Source of the DNA: an uncultured Clostridia bacterium
GTDB taxonomy: Bacteria > Bacillota > Clostridia > TANB77 > CAG-508
Assembly (NCBI GenBank): GCA_949388605.1
Contig: CASKJV010000004.1
Span: 59,596-123,595 of the forward strand
DNA: 64,000 bases
Reading direction: 5' to 3'
How positions within the stretch are numbered: position 1 is the stretch's first letter; each line of letters opens with the position of its first letter. Positions 48,909 to 62,537 of the stretch are shown piece by piece. A program made the translations under genes and the position numbers. Under the pieces are notes generated by a model. That model was not told the origin of the DNA. It worked only from the letters and a program-made list of their open reading frames with translations, and did no database searches.

Positions 48909-51782
48909 ATGAAAATGGAAAAAAAAGAAGATAATTCAAAAAAATCAAAAGCTGAAATTAATAAAAAAACAAAAGAAATAGTGAAAAAATCAAATAAAAC
49001 TAGAAAAATTATAGTGTTATTTGTAATTGTACTTTTTGCTATAATTACAGGAATATCTTTAAGAGCAGAATATTTAAATTATTTGGAAATTGGTGAAGAG
49101 TATATATCTGTACTTTATCAAAAAATAAAAAATAAGTATATAGTTATAGGTGTTGCTTTTGCAATAACATATGTATATATATATGTTTTAAATAAATTTA
49201 TAATTAAAGGATTAAATAAATTTTTTAATGAAGAAAAAAAGGAAATGCCAAAACTTCCAAACAAAAGCTTGAGCTTAATAGTTGGATTAGTGAGTGGAAT
49301 TATTGCATCAGGAGCTCTTGCAGACAAATTAGCTATTTTTAATAATGCAGGATTTTTTGGGAATACAGACCCAATATTTGCTATAGATATTGGCTATTAT
49401 ATATTTACACTTCCATTTATTCAAACATTGTTACTATTTTTGATAGGATTTTTTATAATAACCCTTGCATATGTAGCATTATATTTTGTAATTGTATTAA
49501 ATACTCATTTTGATGGAGTTGATGGAGAAACATTAAAAAAGAATACATTTGTTAAATTAGAGTTATTTATTGTGGTATTACTTGCTATAGTATTTTGCAT
49601 ATATGTGTTTATAAGTGCGCAAAATATTTTGACTGGAAGTATGGTTCAAATAGGAAATGAAGAAAATACCAGTTTGGTTGGTGCTGGAAAAATTGATATA
49701 ACTATTAAAGTATGGGGATATAGAATATTAAGTGTTATTATTGCAATAGCAGTAATTAGACTATTAATTTATGCAAGAAAAGGAAATTTTAAACAAGGGA
49801 TAATTTCAGTATTAATAGTTCCAGCATATTTCTTAGTTTTATTTATAATTATGATTGGATTCCAATTTGCTTATGTTGGAAGAAATGAATTAGATTCAGA
49901 AAAAGAATATATTGCTTATAACATAAATAATACAAAAAAAGCATATGGAATTGATATAGAACAACAAAATATTGATAACTACCAATCTATAACTTTAGAA
50001 CAAATAGAAAATAATGAAAATGTTATTAATAATATTCCATTAATAACAGAAGATGTAACATTAACAACTGTTGCTGAACATCAAGAAAATAGTGTTTATT
50101 ATGATTACAAAAATACATTTTTATCTCTTTATAAAATTAATGGAAATAAAGAATTAGTTTATATTACTCCAAGAGAAATACTAACAGATAAAACTATTAG
50201 TTATAATAACAAATCTTTAAAATATACACATGGATATTCAGTAGTAGTAAACTCAGCAACAGATACAGATGAAGCTGGATATTCAAAATATATTCTGTCT
50301 GATTTTACAAATCAAGAAATTTTAAATATTAAACAACCTAGAATTTATTTTGGATTAGAAACAAATAGCACAATAAAAACAAATACTTCTTTTGGAAAAG
50401 AGTATGATTATCCAATTACAGCATCTAAATACGAAGAAAATATTTATGATGGTGAAGCTGGATTAAATTTAGGATTTTTAGATAGAGCAATTTTAGGAAT
50501 TAGTGAGAAAAATTTCAGACTAGCTTTTTCAACTGACACAACAAATGATACAAAAATTATTTCAAATAGAAATATTATAGAAAGAGCAAAAAAGATTTTA
50601 CCAGATATTTTATATGATGAAAATCCATATTTAGTTATAACAGAAGAAGGAAAACTTGTATGGGTATTAGATGGATATACAAGATCTTGTAGTTATCCAT
50701 ATTCTCAAATATCAACTATAGATATAAAAGGATATAAAGAAAGAATAAATTATATTAGAAACTCTGTAAAAGTATTAATAGACGCTTATGATGGAACTAC
50801 AACTTTTTATATTACAGATAAAACAGATCCTATAATAATGACATATAGAAATATGTATCCAGATTTATTTAAAGATAATGAATTACCAGAAGATATAAAA
50901 GAACATTTGGTATATCCTAAATTTTTATATAACATTCAATCAGAAATGATAAATATGTATCACGATATTAGTGAAGATACTTTATATAGAGCAGATGATA
51001 TTTGGCAAATAACAACAAAATCAAATCCAACTAATTCAAAAATGAGTGGAGTTCAAATGGAACCATATTATACTATGTTAAAAACTATAGATAATAATAA
51101 AGAAACACTTGGATTAGTATTAACATATAATAAGTTTGAAAAACAAAATATTACTTCATATTTAGTTGGTAGTGTAGAAAATGGAAAATCAGAACTTTCT
51201 TTATATAAATTTAGTTCAGAAAGTAATGTTGTTGGTATAACACAGCTTAATAATCAAATAGAGCAAGATGAAAGGATTTCTAAAGAATTAGAAACAATTA
51301 ATACTAGTGGTACAAAACTTGTAAAAGATATGATAATTGTTCCAATAAATAAATCTTTATTATATGTTGAGCCAGTATATCAAGTAATGCTTAATGAAAG
51401 TGAAATACCAGTGTTAAGAAAAGTTATTGTTGCATCAGGAAATACAGTAGCTATTGGAGATACTTTGGCAGATGCTATAAATAATTTATTTAATGATGCA
51501 TATGCAGTAGATTTAGAGTTTGTAAATGTTGATGATATAAATGCTTTAATTGATTCTGTTATTAAAGCTAACAATAATTTAAATGAATCATTAGAATCTA
51601 ATAACTTTGAAATGATAGGTAAAGATGTTTCTAGCCTTCAAGCTTTAATAAATCAATTAGAAACAGCTAGAAAAAATGAATTAGAAGAAGAAAAAGAAAA
51701 TAATACAAATACTGTATTAGAAAATACTGTAAAAGACCAAAACACTGTTAATCAAAATGTATTAAATCAAGTTAATAATTAA
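48909..51782 (+). CDS. UPF0182 family large membrane protein
   Basis: N-terminal polytopic region, large extracellular region, YTRSCSYPYSQ...INYIRNSVKVLIDAYDGTTTFYI. Confidence 0.85.
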   Translation: MKMEKKEDNSKKSKAEINKKTKEIVKKSNKTRKIIVLFVIVLFAIITGISLRAEYLNYLEIGEEYISVLYQKIKNKYIVIGVAFAITYVYIYVLNKFIIKGLNKFFNEEKKEMPKLPNKSLSLIVGLVSGIIASGALADKLAIFNNAGFFGNTDPIFAIDIGYYIFTLPFIQTLLLFLIGFFIITLAYVALYFVIVLNTHFDGVDGETLKKNTFVKLELFIVVLLAIVFCIYVFISAQNILTGSMVQIGNEENTSLVGAGKIDITIKVWGYRILSVIIAIAVIRLLIYARKGNFKQGIISVLIVPAYFLVLFIIMIGFQFAYVGRNELDSEKEYIAYNINNTKKAYGIDIEQQNIDNYQSITLEQIENNENVINNIPLITEDVTLTTVAEHQENSVYYDYKNTFLSLYKINGNKELVYITPREILTDKTISYNNKSLKYTHGYSVVVNSATDTDEAGYSKYILSDFTNQEILNIKQPRIYFGLETNSTIKTNTSFGKEYDYPITASKYEENIYDGEAGLNLGFLDRAILGISEKNFRLAFSTDTTNDTKIISNRNIIERAKKILPDILYDENPYLVITEEGKLVWVLDGYTRSCSYPYSQISTIDIKGYKERINYIRNSVKVLIDAYDGTTTFYITDKTDPIIMTYRNMYPDLFKDNELPEDIKEHLVYPKFLYNIQSEMINMYHDISEDTLYRADDIWQITTKSNPTNSKMSGVQMEPYYTMLKTIDNNKETLGLVLTYNKFEKQNITSYLVGSVENGKSELSLYKFSSESNVVGITQLNNQIEQDERISKELETINTSGTKLVKDMIIVPINKSLLYVEPVYQVMLNESEIPVLRKVIVASGNTVAIGDTLADAINNLFNDAYAVDLEFVNVDDINALIDSVIKANNNLNESLESNNFEMIGKDVSSLQALINQLETARKNELEEEKENNTNTVLENTVKDQNTVNQNVLNQVNN

Positions 51783-51791
51783 AATGTAAAA

Positions 51792-51830
51792 TTTATATAA
51801 TAGGAAATTTTATATTTCCTATTATATAAA
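51792..51830. repeat. Dispersed intergenic palindrome
   Basis: TTTATATAATAGGAAAttttataTTTCCTATTATATAAA. Confidence 0.65.
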
Positions 51831-51881
51831 ACTAAATTTGATTCACAAAATTTAAACATTAAGCTTATAATGAAACATGTT

Positions 51882-51915
51882 CTATAATAGTAAATTGCAG
51901 TGCAATTCCTATTAT
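51882..51915. repeat. Dispersed intergenic palindrome
   Basis: TATAATAGtaAATTGCAGTGCAATTCCTATTATA. Confidence 0.6.
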
Positions 51916-51991
51916 ATAATTATAGAAATAAATTTGGTCAAAATATATTCTACATAGAGTATATTAATGGTAATTTTGAAAGGGAAAAAAT

Positions 51992-52639
51992 ATGAATTTA
52001 GCAAATAAATTAACTATTTTTAGAATGATTTTAGTTCCTATTTTTGTAATAGTAGGATATTTAGGAACATTAGGAATAATTTCAGGAGAATTTTTAGAAA
52101 TACCACTTTTTTTATGGATTATGAATATAGTTTTTATAATTGCTTCCATAACAGATAAATTAGATGGATATATAGCTCGTTCAAGAAATCAAGTTACAAC
52201 TTTTGGTAAATTTTTAGATCCATTAGCGGATAAAATTTTAGTGTTATCTGCTCTTGTAATGCTAGTTGAATTTGGTAAAATTCCTGCTTGGATTCCAGTA
52301 ATTGTTTTATCTAGAGAATTTATTGTAAGCGGTTATAGATTATTAGCTGTAGAAAAAGGTGGAAAAGTTATTGCCGCATCAATTTGGGGAAAATTAAAAA
52401 CTGTTACTCAAATGATTGCTATAATTTTAATGTTTGTAGATAAATACAATTTCTTTGATTTTGTGAGAAGTACAACAAATGAAGTACAAGCATTAAGTAG
52501 TAGTTTTCAAATATATATGTCTCAAGGGGATATAATTTTAAATATAATAACTTCAATTATTATGCTAATTTCTGTAATTGCTACAATTGTTTCAGGTTAT
52601 GATTATTTAAAAAATGGAAAAGATCTGTTTAAAGAATAA
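51992..52639 (+). CDS. pgsA: CDP-diacylglycerol-glycerol-3-phosphate 3-phosphatidyltransferase
   Basis: MNLANKLTIFRMILVPIF, TDKLDGYIARSRNQVTTFGKFLDPLADK. Confidence 0.95.
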   Translation: MNLANKLTIFRMILVPIFVIVGYLGTLGIISGEFLEIPLFLWIMNIVFIIASITDKLDGYIARSRNQVTTFGKFLDPLADKILVLSALVMLVEFGKIPAWIPVIVLSREFIVSGYRLLAVEKGGKVIAASIWGKLKTVTQMIAIILMFVDKYNFFDFVRSTTNEVQALSSSFQIYMSQGDIILNIITSIIMLISVIATIVSGYDYLKNGKDLFKE

Positions 52640-52656
52640 GTTATTAGGCAAAATAG

Positions 52657-54741
<2,085 letters not shown>

Positions 54742-54938
54742 AAACATTATTAAATATAAAAATTTTTAGTAATTATATGAATAAGTTTAATCAATAAAGT
54801 AAATATTTACATTTTGTAAATTACAATATAAAATTTAAATACAATTTTTAATTATAGTAAAATTTCGAATTTCCTATAATATAAAGTAATGTAATAATAA
54901 TTTATATTAAATAAAAAAACAAAGGAAAGAGGTAAAAA

Positions 54939-55634
54939 ATGGAAGAACAAAAAACAAAGGAAAAGTATGGATTTTATGACACAATCATAAGCTGGTCTTT
55001 AATAATTTGGGCAGTAGCCTCAATTGGATTTATGATTTATTTTACAGGAATAAATCAAGTAACATTTGCTATTATGACAGTTGGACAAATGTTTTTAGTA
55101 ATGGGAATTATATTATTAAACAGAAAGAAAGTATCAGGAATATTAGTTACATTAACAGGTATGAGTTGTATTATAATTCCAGCAGTCAATACTTGGGGAT
55201 TTTTATTTACAGATAATATGAAAGAAGGAAATGGAATTTTCCCTGTATTATTATCAACAGCAGTTACTGTAATTGGATTAGGTATGATGATAGCACCAGG
55301 TATCTTAGAAGATATTGCAAAAGCAAAATGTAAGAAAACAGTTGTTGCAGAATGTGTAGATTTTGATGAAAACAAATTACAAGATAACACAGTTGCTTAT
55401 GCACCTATTTATCAATATGAATATAACGGAAAATTATATACAAAATGTACTGGAAGATACAAAAAAACTGGATTACCAGATATAGGAAATAAAATAGATT
55501 TAAAAATAAATGAATATAAACCAACTGAAGTTTATATTGAAGCAACAAAACCTTCAAAAATGATTATATATATATTAGGGGCAAGTTTATTTGTTTCTGG
55601 ATTAGGTATGATTTTAACTATGTTAGGAATGTAA
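54939..55634 (+). CDS. DUF3592-like membrane protein
   Basis: Polytopic with VVAECVDF...YAPIYQYEYNGKLY. Confidence 0.6.
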   Translation: MEEQKTKEKYGFYDTIISWSLIIWAVASIGFMIYFTGINQVTFAIMTVGQMFLVMGIILLNRKKVSGILVTLTGMSCIIIPAVNTWGFLFTDNMKEGNGIFPVLLSTAVTVIGLGMMIAPGILEDIAKAKCKKTVVAECVDFDENKLQDNTVAYAPIYQYEYNGKLYTKCTGRYKKTGLPDIGNKIDLKINEYKPTEVYIEATKPSKMIIYILGASLFVSGLGMILTMLGM

Positions 55635-55648
55635 ATGATTAAGAGAGG

Positions 55649-55900
55649 ATGCTAAAATTGGACGAAAAATATACATTTGAGATGTTTTGGGAAGATTTAG
55701 ATAATGGTTACAAAATATATTATAAGTATTTAGAATGCAAATATTTGATGTATAAATTAGCAAAAAATTGTTATAAAAACGAATTAATTGAAGCACCAGA
55801 AAAATGCCCACATCAAAAAAATGCAATATATACATTAAAAAGAGTAAAAGAAATTTTTCCATATATGGAAGAACTTGAATATGATACAGGGCTGAATTAG
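55649..55900 (+). CDS. Hypothetical protein
   Basis: Short ORF between DUF3592-like gene and ruvB. Confidence 0.45.
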   Translation: MLKLDEKYTFEMFWEDLDNGYKIYYKYLECKYLMYKLAKNCYKNELIEAPEKCPHQKNAIYTLKRVKEIFPYMEELEYDTGLN

Positions 55901-55968
55901 TACAAAGTTTTATCAATAGAAAATTTTAATGTTATATAAAATAATATTTGGGGGATTAACTTAAAATA

Positions 55969-56967
55969 ATGGAAGAAAACATATTAAATCCAAATTTAAT
56001 AGATGAAGAAGATTATTCTGAAGTCTCTTTAAGACCAAAAAAATTAAGCGAATATATAGGTCAAACTAAAGTTAAAGAGAGTATGAGAGTATATATTGAA
56101 GCTGCCAAAAAAAGAAATGAAGCTCTTGATCATGTACTTTTGTATGGACCTCCAGGACTTGGAAAAACAACTCTTTCTAATATTATTGCAAATGAACTTG
56201 AAAGCAACATAAAAATAACTTCAGGTCCTGCAATTGAAAGACCAGGAGATTTAGCAGCCTTACTTACAAATTTATCAGAAAATGATGTTTTATTTATTGA
56301 TGAAATACATAGAATGAATAAAAATATAGAAGAAATATTATATCCAGCCTTAGAAGACTATTGTTTAGATATAATTATTGGAAAAGGGCCTACAGCTAAG
56401 TCAATAAGACTTGATTTACCTAAATTTACTTTAGTAGGTGCTACAACTAGAGTTGGTTCTTTATCTACTCCATTAAGAGATAGATTTGGTATTGTAGCTA
56501 AATTAGAGTTATATTCAGTAAAAGAATTAACAACAATTATTGAAAGATCTAGCGAGCTTATGAATGTAAAAATAGAAAAAGAAGCAGCCATTGAACTTGC
56601 AAAGCGCTCTAGAGGAACACCTAGAATTGCAAATAGATTATTAAAAAGAATTAGAGATTATGCAATGGTGTTAGGTGATGGAATATTAACACTAGATATT
56701 ACAAGACTTGCACTCGAAAAATTAGATATTGACGACTTAGGATTAGATAATACAGATAGAAAAATATTAGAGACTATTATTTATAAATATGGTGGCAAAG
56801 CAGTTGGTGTTGAAACTTTAGCTGCAACATTAAATGAAGAGCCAGAAACTCTTGAAGATGTTTATGAACCATATTTAATGCAAATAGGTTTTTTAGCAAG
56901 AACACCTAGAGGAAGAGTTGTGACTGCAACTGGATATGAACATTTAGGAATAGAGTATAACTTATAA
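55969..56967 (+). CDS. ruvB: Holliday junction helicase RuvB
   Basis: [56 protein letters not shown]. Confidence 0.97.
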   Translation: MEENILNPNLIDEEDYSEVSLRPKKLSEYIGQTKVKESMRVYIEAAKKRNEALDHVLLYGPPGLGKTTLSNIIANELESNIKITSGPAIERPGDLAALLTNLSENDVLFIDEIHRMNKNIEEILYPALEDYCLDIIIGKGPTAKSIRLDLPKFTLVGATTRVGSLSTPLRDRFGIVAKLELYSVKELTTIIERSSELMNVKIEKEAAIELAKRSRGTPRIANRLLKRIRDYAMVLGDGILTLDITRLALEKLDIDDLGLDNTDRKILETIIYKYGGKAVGVETLAATLNEEPETLEDVYEPYLMQIGFLARTPRGRVVTATGYEHLGIEYNL

Positions 56968-57073
56968 AAAGTATTGCATTTTTGATTTAACAGAAAATTA
57001 AATTATAATAAAAATATAACAATAAATATAAATAAAATTTAAAATAAATATTTATTTTAATGGAAGGAAATAA

Positions 57074-58639
57074 ATGAAGAAAGTTATAATTATAGGTGCT
57101 GGTCCAGCTGGTTTGACTGCTGGATATCAATTAGTAAAAGATAAAAATGAAGAATATGAAGTTATTATTTTAGAAGAGTCTAATGATATTGGAGGAATCT
57201 CTAAAACTGTTAAATATAATGGAAACAGAATGGATATAGGAGGACATAGATTTTTTTCTAAAGATCAAGAAGTTATGGATTTTTGGGAAGAATTAATGCC
57301 TATTCAAGGAGTGAATTCTTTTGATGATGAAAAATTAGGAAGAGAAAAGCCATTAAAAGAAGGAGGGCCAAATCCAGAAAAAGAAGACAAAGTAATGCTT
57401 GTAAGAACTAGAGTATCAAGAATTTATTATTTAAAGAAATTTTTTGATTATCCAATAAGTTTAAAATTACAAACTTTTACAAACATGGGAATTATACGTA
57501 CTATAAAAGCAGGATTTAGTTATTTAAAAACAATATTTGTAAAGAAAAAAGAGGTTTCTTTAGAAAATTTTTATATTAATCGATTTGGAAAAGTATTATA
57601 TAGTATGTTTTTTGAAAAATATACTGAAAAACTTTGGGGAAGACACCCAAAAGAAATTTCAGCAGAATGGGGAGCACAAAGAGTAAAAGGTGTTTCAATA
57701 ACAGCAGTTATAAAAGATGCTCTTTCAAAAATTTTTAAATCAAAGAAAAAAAGAGAAGAAGTAGAAACATCTTTAATAGAACAATTTTGGTATCCTAAAT
57801 ATGGACCAGGTCAATTATGGGAAACTTTAGCCGAAAAATTTGAAGAAAATGGTGGAAAAATATTAAAAGGATATTCAGTAAAAAAATTAAAAATAGATGA
57901 TACTACAATTAAAAGTGTAGTATGCGAAGTAAATGGTGTAGAAGTAATATTAGAGGGAGATATATTTATTTCTACAATGCCAGTTAAAGATTTAGTAGAA
58001 GGCTTTACAGGTATTGATATACCAAAAGAGATGAAAGAAATTGCATCTGGATTACCTTATGTTGATTTCCAAACAGTTGGAGTTTTAGTAAATAAAATGA
58101 AATTGGAAAATAAAACAAAAATGAAAACTTTAGGAAATGTTGTACCAGATTGTTGGATTTATGTACAAGAACCTGAAGTAAAAATGTTAAGACTTCAAAT
58201 ATTTAATAACTGGTCACCTTATCTAGTAAAAGATGCCGAAAATACAGTTTGGATAGGGTTAGAATATACTTGCCAAGAAGATGATAAATATTGGAATATG
58301 GAAGATAAAGAATTTTCAGAATTTGCTATTTCAGAACTTGCGAGTATGAATATTATTGATAAAGAAGATGTTTTAGATTATCATAGAGAAAAAATAAAAA
58401 AAGCATATCCTGCTTATTTTGATACTTATGAGCATATGGATAAACTTATTGAATATTTAAATAAATTTAATAATTTATACTGTATTGGTAGAAATGGACA
58501 ACATAGATATAATAATATGGATCATTCTATGGCTACAGCATTTGAAGCAGTAAAAAATATCAAAAAAGGAGTTACAACAAAGGATAATATTTGGAATGTA
58601 AATACAGAGCAAGAATATCATGAAACAAAAACAAAATAG
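57074..58639 (+). CDS. FAD-dependent NAD(P)/FAD oxidoreductase (amine-oxidase/UGM-like)
   Basis: [26 protein letters not shown]. Confidence 0.85.
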   Translation: MKKVIIIGAGPAGLTAGYQLVKDKNEEYEVIILEESNDIGGISKTVKYNGNRMDIGGHRFFSKDQEVMDFWEELMPIQGVNSFDDEKLGREKPLKEGGPNPEKEDKVMLVRTRVSRIYYLKKFFDYPISLKLQTFTNMGIIRTIKAGFSYLKTIFVKKKEVSLENFYINRFGKVLYSMFFEKYTEKLWGRHPKEISAEWGAQRVKGVSITAVIKDALSKIFKSKKKREEVETSLIEQFWYPKYGPGQLWETLAEKFEENGGKILKGYSVKKLKIDDTTIKSVVCEVNGVEVILEGDIFISTMPVKDLVEGFTGIDIPKEMKEIASGLPYVDFQTVGVLVNKMKLENKTKMKTLGNVVPDCWIYVQEPEVKMLRLQIFNNWSPYLVKDAENTVWIGLEYTCQEDDKYWNMEDKEFSEFAISELASMNIIDKEDVLDYHREKIKKAYPAYFDTYEHMDKLIEYLNKFNNLYCIGRNGQHRYNNMDHSMATAFEAVKNIKKGVTTKDNIWNVNTEQEYHETKTK

Positions 58640-60641
58640 ACTTGTTGTATTAAATTTATATATGAAAAAACATTTTTCAAAATTATTAATTAACTTAATA
58701 ATTGCACTATTTTTAGAAGTAATTGTTTTTAACATTACTTCTTATCGTGTTTTATTAGGAAATTTCGAAAAAAAGGAATTTACTAATTTAGAATTTGTAC
58801 AATATGATGATGAAAAAGTAATATTAAAAATAGATAATTTGGATATTGAAGTTGGAACTGTTAAACTTAATTTTGACAAAAATTTAACAGAAGTAAGTGA
58901 ATATAGAATAGGTTTTTCTGATGAGACAAGCTCTAGATTTAGAAATTTGAATTCTAAACAATATATTCCAAATAATGAAAAATCTAAATATATGCCAGTA
59001 TATTTATCTGGAAAAGTAAATGGAATACTTATAACAGTAAATTCAGAAATTTATGATAATCAAGAATTAACTAAAGTTACAATAAATGAGAAAATTCCTT
59101 TTGAATTTAATATAGCTAGATTTTTGATTATTGTAGGAATATTACTATTTATATATTTATTAAAAAATGAGAAATGTATTAATGAAGAATATTCTAATAG
59201 AAATTTTAAACAAGAAATTGTATTATTAGGTGTTTTGGCAATTTTTTTTGTGATATTAGGTTTTATAAATCAAAATTCTATAGAACCAGATAATTTAAAA
59301 ATATATAATAAAAAATTTGTTAATGCTATTTATAAAGGACAATTATATTTAGATGATAAACCATCAGAGAAATTTTTAAATTTAGTAAATCCCTATGATG
59401 ATTTAGAAAGAAGTACTTTACAAAGAGGAAAAGACTATTTATGGGATACTGCATATTATAATGGCAAATTTTATGTTTATTTTGGTATATTACCACTATT
59501 AGTTTTTTTCTTACCATATTATGCAATCACTAAAAGTTATTTAGATATATCTATTGTTGTATTTATATTATCTATTTTTATATTAATTTTGATAAAAGAG
59601 ATCTTATTAAAAATTGTAAAAAGATATTTTCCAAAAATATCTTTTAAGTTTGTGCTATTTTCGCTAATAATAATTTGTTCAGGAAGTTTAGTTTTATATG
59701 CAAATGGAATGTCAAGAATATATGAATTAGCAATTATATCTGGATTATATTGTGTATTACAAGGGATTTATTTTATATTAAAGTCAATAGAAACTGATGA
59801 AAAAAAATATTTTAATATATTTTTAGGTGCACTATTTTTAAGTTTATCAGTTGCATGTAGACCAACAGACTTATTTGCATCCATTTTAATAGTGCCATAT
59901 TTAATAAAATTATTATTAGAAAATTTAAAAATATTTAAAAATAAAAAAATGCCACTAATAAAATTAGTTTTAGCAGTTGCAATTCCATATGTAACAGTTG
60001 GAATATTACTAATGTGCTATAATTATGCTAGATTTGAAAATCCATTAGAATTCGGAGCAAAATATCAATTAACAATTGTAAATATGATGTCTTTAAAAAA
60101 TAGAATATTTGCTGTACCTACAGGAATAGTAGCAAATTTATTTAGTATACCAAATTTTATACCAGATTTTCCTTTTTTTACAAATCATAATAAATTACTT
60201 GAATTTTATGGATATTATTATATAGAAAATATGATAGGTGGATTGTTTATTATTGCACCAATTTGTTTTATGAATTTTTTAGTGTTTAAGGTAAACAAAA
60301 AAATGGAAAATAAAGAACTAAAAATAATTATAAATTCTTTAATTATAGTAGGAACTTTAACTGCAATATTAAGCATTATGATGGCAGGAAGCAATCAAAG
60401 ATACTTAATTGACTATGCTTGGATGCTTATTTTGTCTGGAATTTTAATATTTTTAGTATTATACAATAATTTAAAAACTAACGAAGCCAAAAATATATTA
60501 AAAAAAATATTTGGAATTATTACTGTATTTATGTTTTTGATTGGTGTTTTATGTGGAATAGTGTCTGAAAAAGAAAATATGAAAAATTATTTTCCAGAAA
60601 CTTATTATAAAACCAAATATACCATATGTTTTTGGGAATAA
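58620..60641 (+). CDS. Polytopic membrane protein (glycosyltransferase-like)
   Basis: Many TM segments; overlaps previous gene end; exact start uncertain. Confidence 0.65.
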   Translation: MKQKQNRLVVLNLYMKKHFSKLLINLIIALFLEVIVFNITSYRVLLGNFEKKEFTNLEFVQYDDEKVILKIDNLDIEVGTVKLNFDKNLTEVSEYRIGFSDETSSRFRNLNSKQYIPNNEKSKYMPVYLSGKVNGILITVNSEIYDNQELTKVTINEKIPFEFNIARFLIIVGILLFIYLLKNEKCINEEYSNRNFKQEIVLLGVLAIFFVILGFINQNSIEPDNLKIYNKKFVNAIYKGQLYLDDKPSEKFLNLVNPYDDLERSTLQRGKDYLWDTAYYNGKFYVYFGILPLLVFFLPYYAITKSYLDISIVVFILSIFILILIKEILLKIVKRYFPKISFKFVLFSLIIICSGSLVLYANGMSRIYELAIISGLYCVLQGIYFILKSIETDEKKYFNIFLGALFLSLSVACRPTDLFASILIVPYLIKLLLENLKIFKNKKMPLIKLVLAVAIPYVTVGILLMCYNYARFENPLEFGAKYQLTIVNMMSLKNRIFAVPTGIVANLFSIPNFIPDFPFFTNHNKLLEFYGYYYIENMIGGLFIIAPICFMNFLVFKVNKKMENKELKIIINSLIIVGTLTAILSIMMAGSNQRYLIDYAWMLILSGILIFLVLYNNLKTNEAKNILKKIFGIITVFMFLIGVLCGIVSEKENMKNYFPETYYKTKYTICFWE

Positions 60642-60780
60642 ATTTAGAAAATCAATATTATTTGATATCTTTAAAATGAGATTTTAATTTATACAGATTT
60701 ATACATAAATTTAAATCTTATTTTAGTTAAATATATAATTTTAAAAAATTATTATAGTAATATAAGAATAGAGGTTAAAG

Positions 60781-61344
60781 ATGAAACTATTATTACATAC
60801 TTGTTGTGCACCTTGTAGTGTATATTGTATAGACTCTTTAAGAAAAGAGGGAATAGAACCAGTTTCATATTGGTTCAATCCAAATATTCATCCATATATA
60901 GAATATAAAACAAGAAGAGATACATTAATAGAATATTCTAAAATGATAAACTTAAATCTAATTATTAATGAAAATTATGGATTAAAAGAATTTTGTAAAC
61001 AAGTAATAGATGATTTAGATAATAGATGTGTGAATTACTGTTATAGAGTACGTTTAGAACAAACTGCAAAATATGCAAAAGAGAATGGTTTCGATTGTTT
61101 TACAAGTACACTTTTTGTGAGTCCTTATCAAAAGCATGATGAATTAAAAAAAGTTTGTGAAGAAATGGCTCAAAAATATGATATAGAGTTTTTATATAGA
61201 GATTTTAGACCAGGATTTAGAGAAGGTCAAAATAAAGCTAGAGAATTAGGATTATACATGCAAAAATATTGTGGCTGTGTTTTTTCTGAGGAAGAACGTT
61301 ATGCTAATAAAATAACTAAAGACAAAGAAAAATTTTCTAAATAA
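60781..61344 (+). CDS. queH: Epoxyqueuosine reductase QueH
   Basis: LLHTCCAPCSVYC, YWFNPNIHPYIEY, RCVNYCYRVRLEQTA, YCGCVFSEEERY. Confidence 0.92.
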   Translation: MKLLLHTCCAPCSVYCIDSLRKEGIEPVSYWFNPNIHPYIEYKTRRDTLIEYSKMINLNLIINENYGLKEFCKQVIDDLDNRCVNYCYRVRLEQTAKYAKENGFDCFTSTLFVSPYQKHDELKKVCEEMAQKYDIEFLYRDFRPGFREGQNKARELGLYMQKYCGCVFSEEERYANKITKDKEKFSK

Positions 61345-61497
61345 ATTACATTAAAAGTATTTGCTGAATGGTATAAAGATAATAAATAGAAGTATACAGT
61401 TAGATTAAAATGCAAAAAGTTCAAGAATAATTATTTATATGATTAAAATATATGATAATAAAAATAATGAATCTAGTATTATAGGATTGGAGGAATA

Positions 61498-62382
61498 ATG
61501 GGAGTATTTGATAAAATAGATTTTAATAATTTGCCAGAAGGATTTGAAGAAAGTAGTGTAAGAGAAGAAATTATAAAACCACTTTTAGATTGTCTTGGAT
61601 ATTCAGCTTTTGATGAAAAAAGGCGTATTATTAGAGAAACTAAATTAAAACATCCTTTTACAAGATTTGGTGCTAAAAGTACTAGAATAACTGAACAACC
61701 TGATTATATTATTCAAGTAAATGGTAAAAATGCATTTACTATTGAAGCAAAATCACCAAATCAAAATATTTGTAAAGGAAAACATGTTCAACAAGCATAT
61801 AGTTATGCTATTAATATAGAAGTAAAAATAAAACGCTTTGTATTATGTAATGGTAAAGAAATAATTATTTTTGATGTAGATGAAAATGAACCTCTATTAT
61901 ATTTTAAATTTGCTGATGCATTAGAAAAAGATTGGGAACGATTATATGAACTTTTAAGCCCAGATGCATTTATTAATCCAAGTATTTTTAATTATAAAAG
62001 AGATTTCGGATTATTGTGCATAGAAAATGGAATGAAACCAAATGAATTACAAATATTTTTTAATTGTCGAGTTTTAGATATATTTAGAATAGATGATAAT
62101 TTATTTACTATTAATTCTATAATAATAGAAAATAACGAAGAATTTCTAGCGTCTTTCGATTTCGACATTTCTTTATTTGAAGAATTTATGGAACAAGTAC
62201 CAACTAATTTGAAAGATATCGTAAAAAAATCCATACGAATGGCACCATTTAAATATTTAACAACTAGTGAAGATGAATCTTTTAAAATAAATTTTAAAGC
62301 ATATTTAACAGAATATGTAATAAAAAATGGTAATGAAGATTATTTACCATTTAAAATAGTTGAGTTTATTGATAATAAGTAA
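61498..62382 (+). CDS. Standalone type I restriction R-subunit N-terminal-like (HSDR_N-like) protein
   Basis: EESSVREEIIKPLLDCLGYS...QPDYIIQVNGKNAFTIEAKSPN...QAYSYAI...FVLCNGKEIIIFD nuclease-like core. Confidence 0.75.
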   Translation: MGVFDKIDFNNLPEGFEESSVREEIIKPLLDCLGYSAFDEKRRIIRETKLKHPFTRFGAKSTRITEQPDYIIQVNGKNAFTIEAKSPNQNICKGKHVQQAYSYAINIEVKIKRFVLCNGKEIIIFDVDENEPLLYFKFADALEKDWERLYELLSPDAFINPSIFNYKRDFGLLCIENGMKPNELQIFFNCRVLDIFRIDDNLFTINSIIIENNEEFLASFDFDISLFEEFMEQVPTNLKDIVKKSIRMAPFKYLTTSEDESFKINFKAYLTEYVIKNGNEDYLPFKIVEFIDNK

Positions 62383-62537
62383 TAATCTTTTGAAGATATA
62401 CAAGTATATAATAATATTAGTGAAAAAAGACATGTTAGTATAGAAGTAAAAGAATCAATAATAAAAAGTGTTAAATAAATTAAAAAATATATTTTTTATA
62501 ATTAATAATAGAAATTATGTATTCAAGAGGAGCAATA

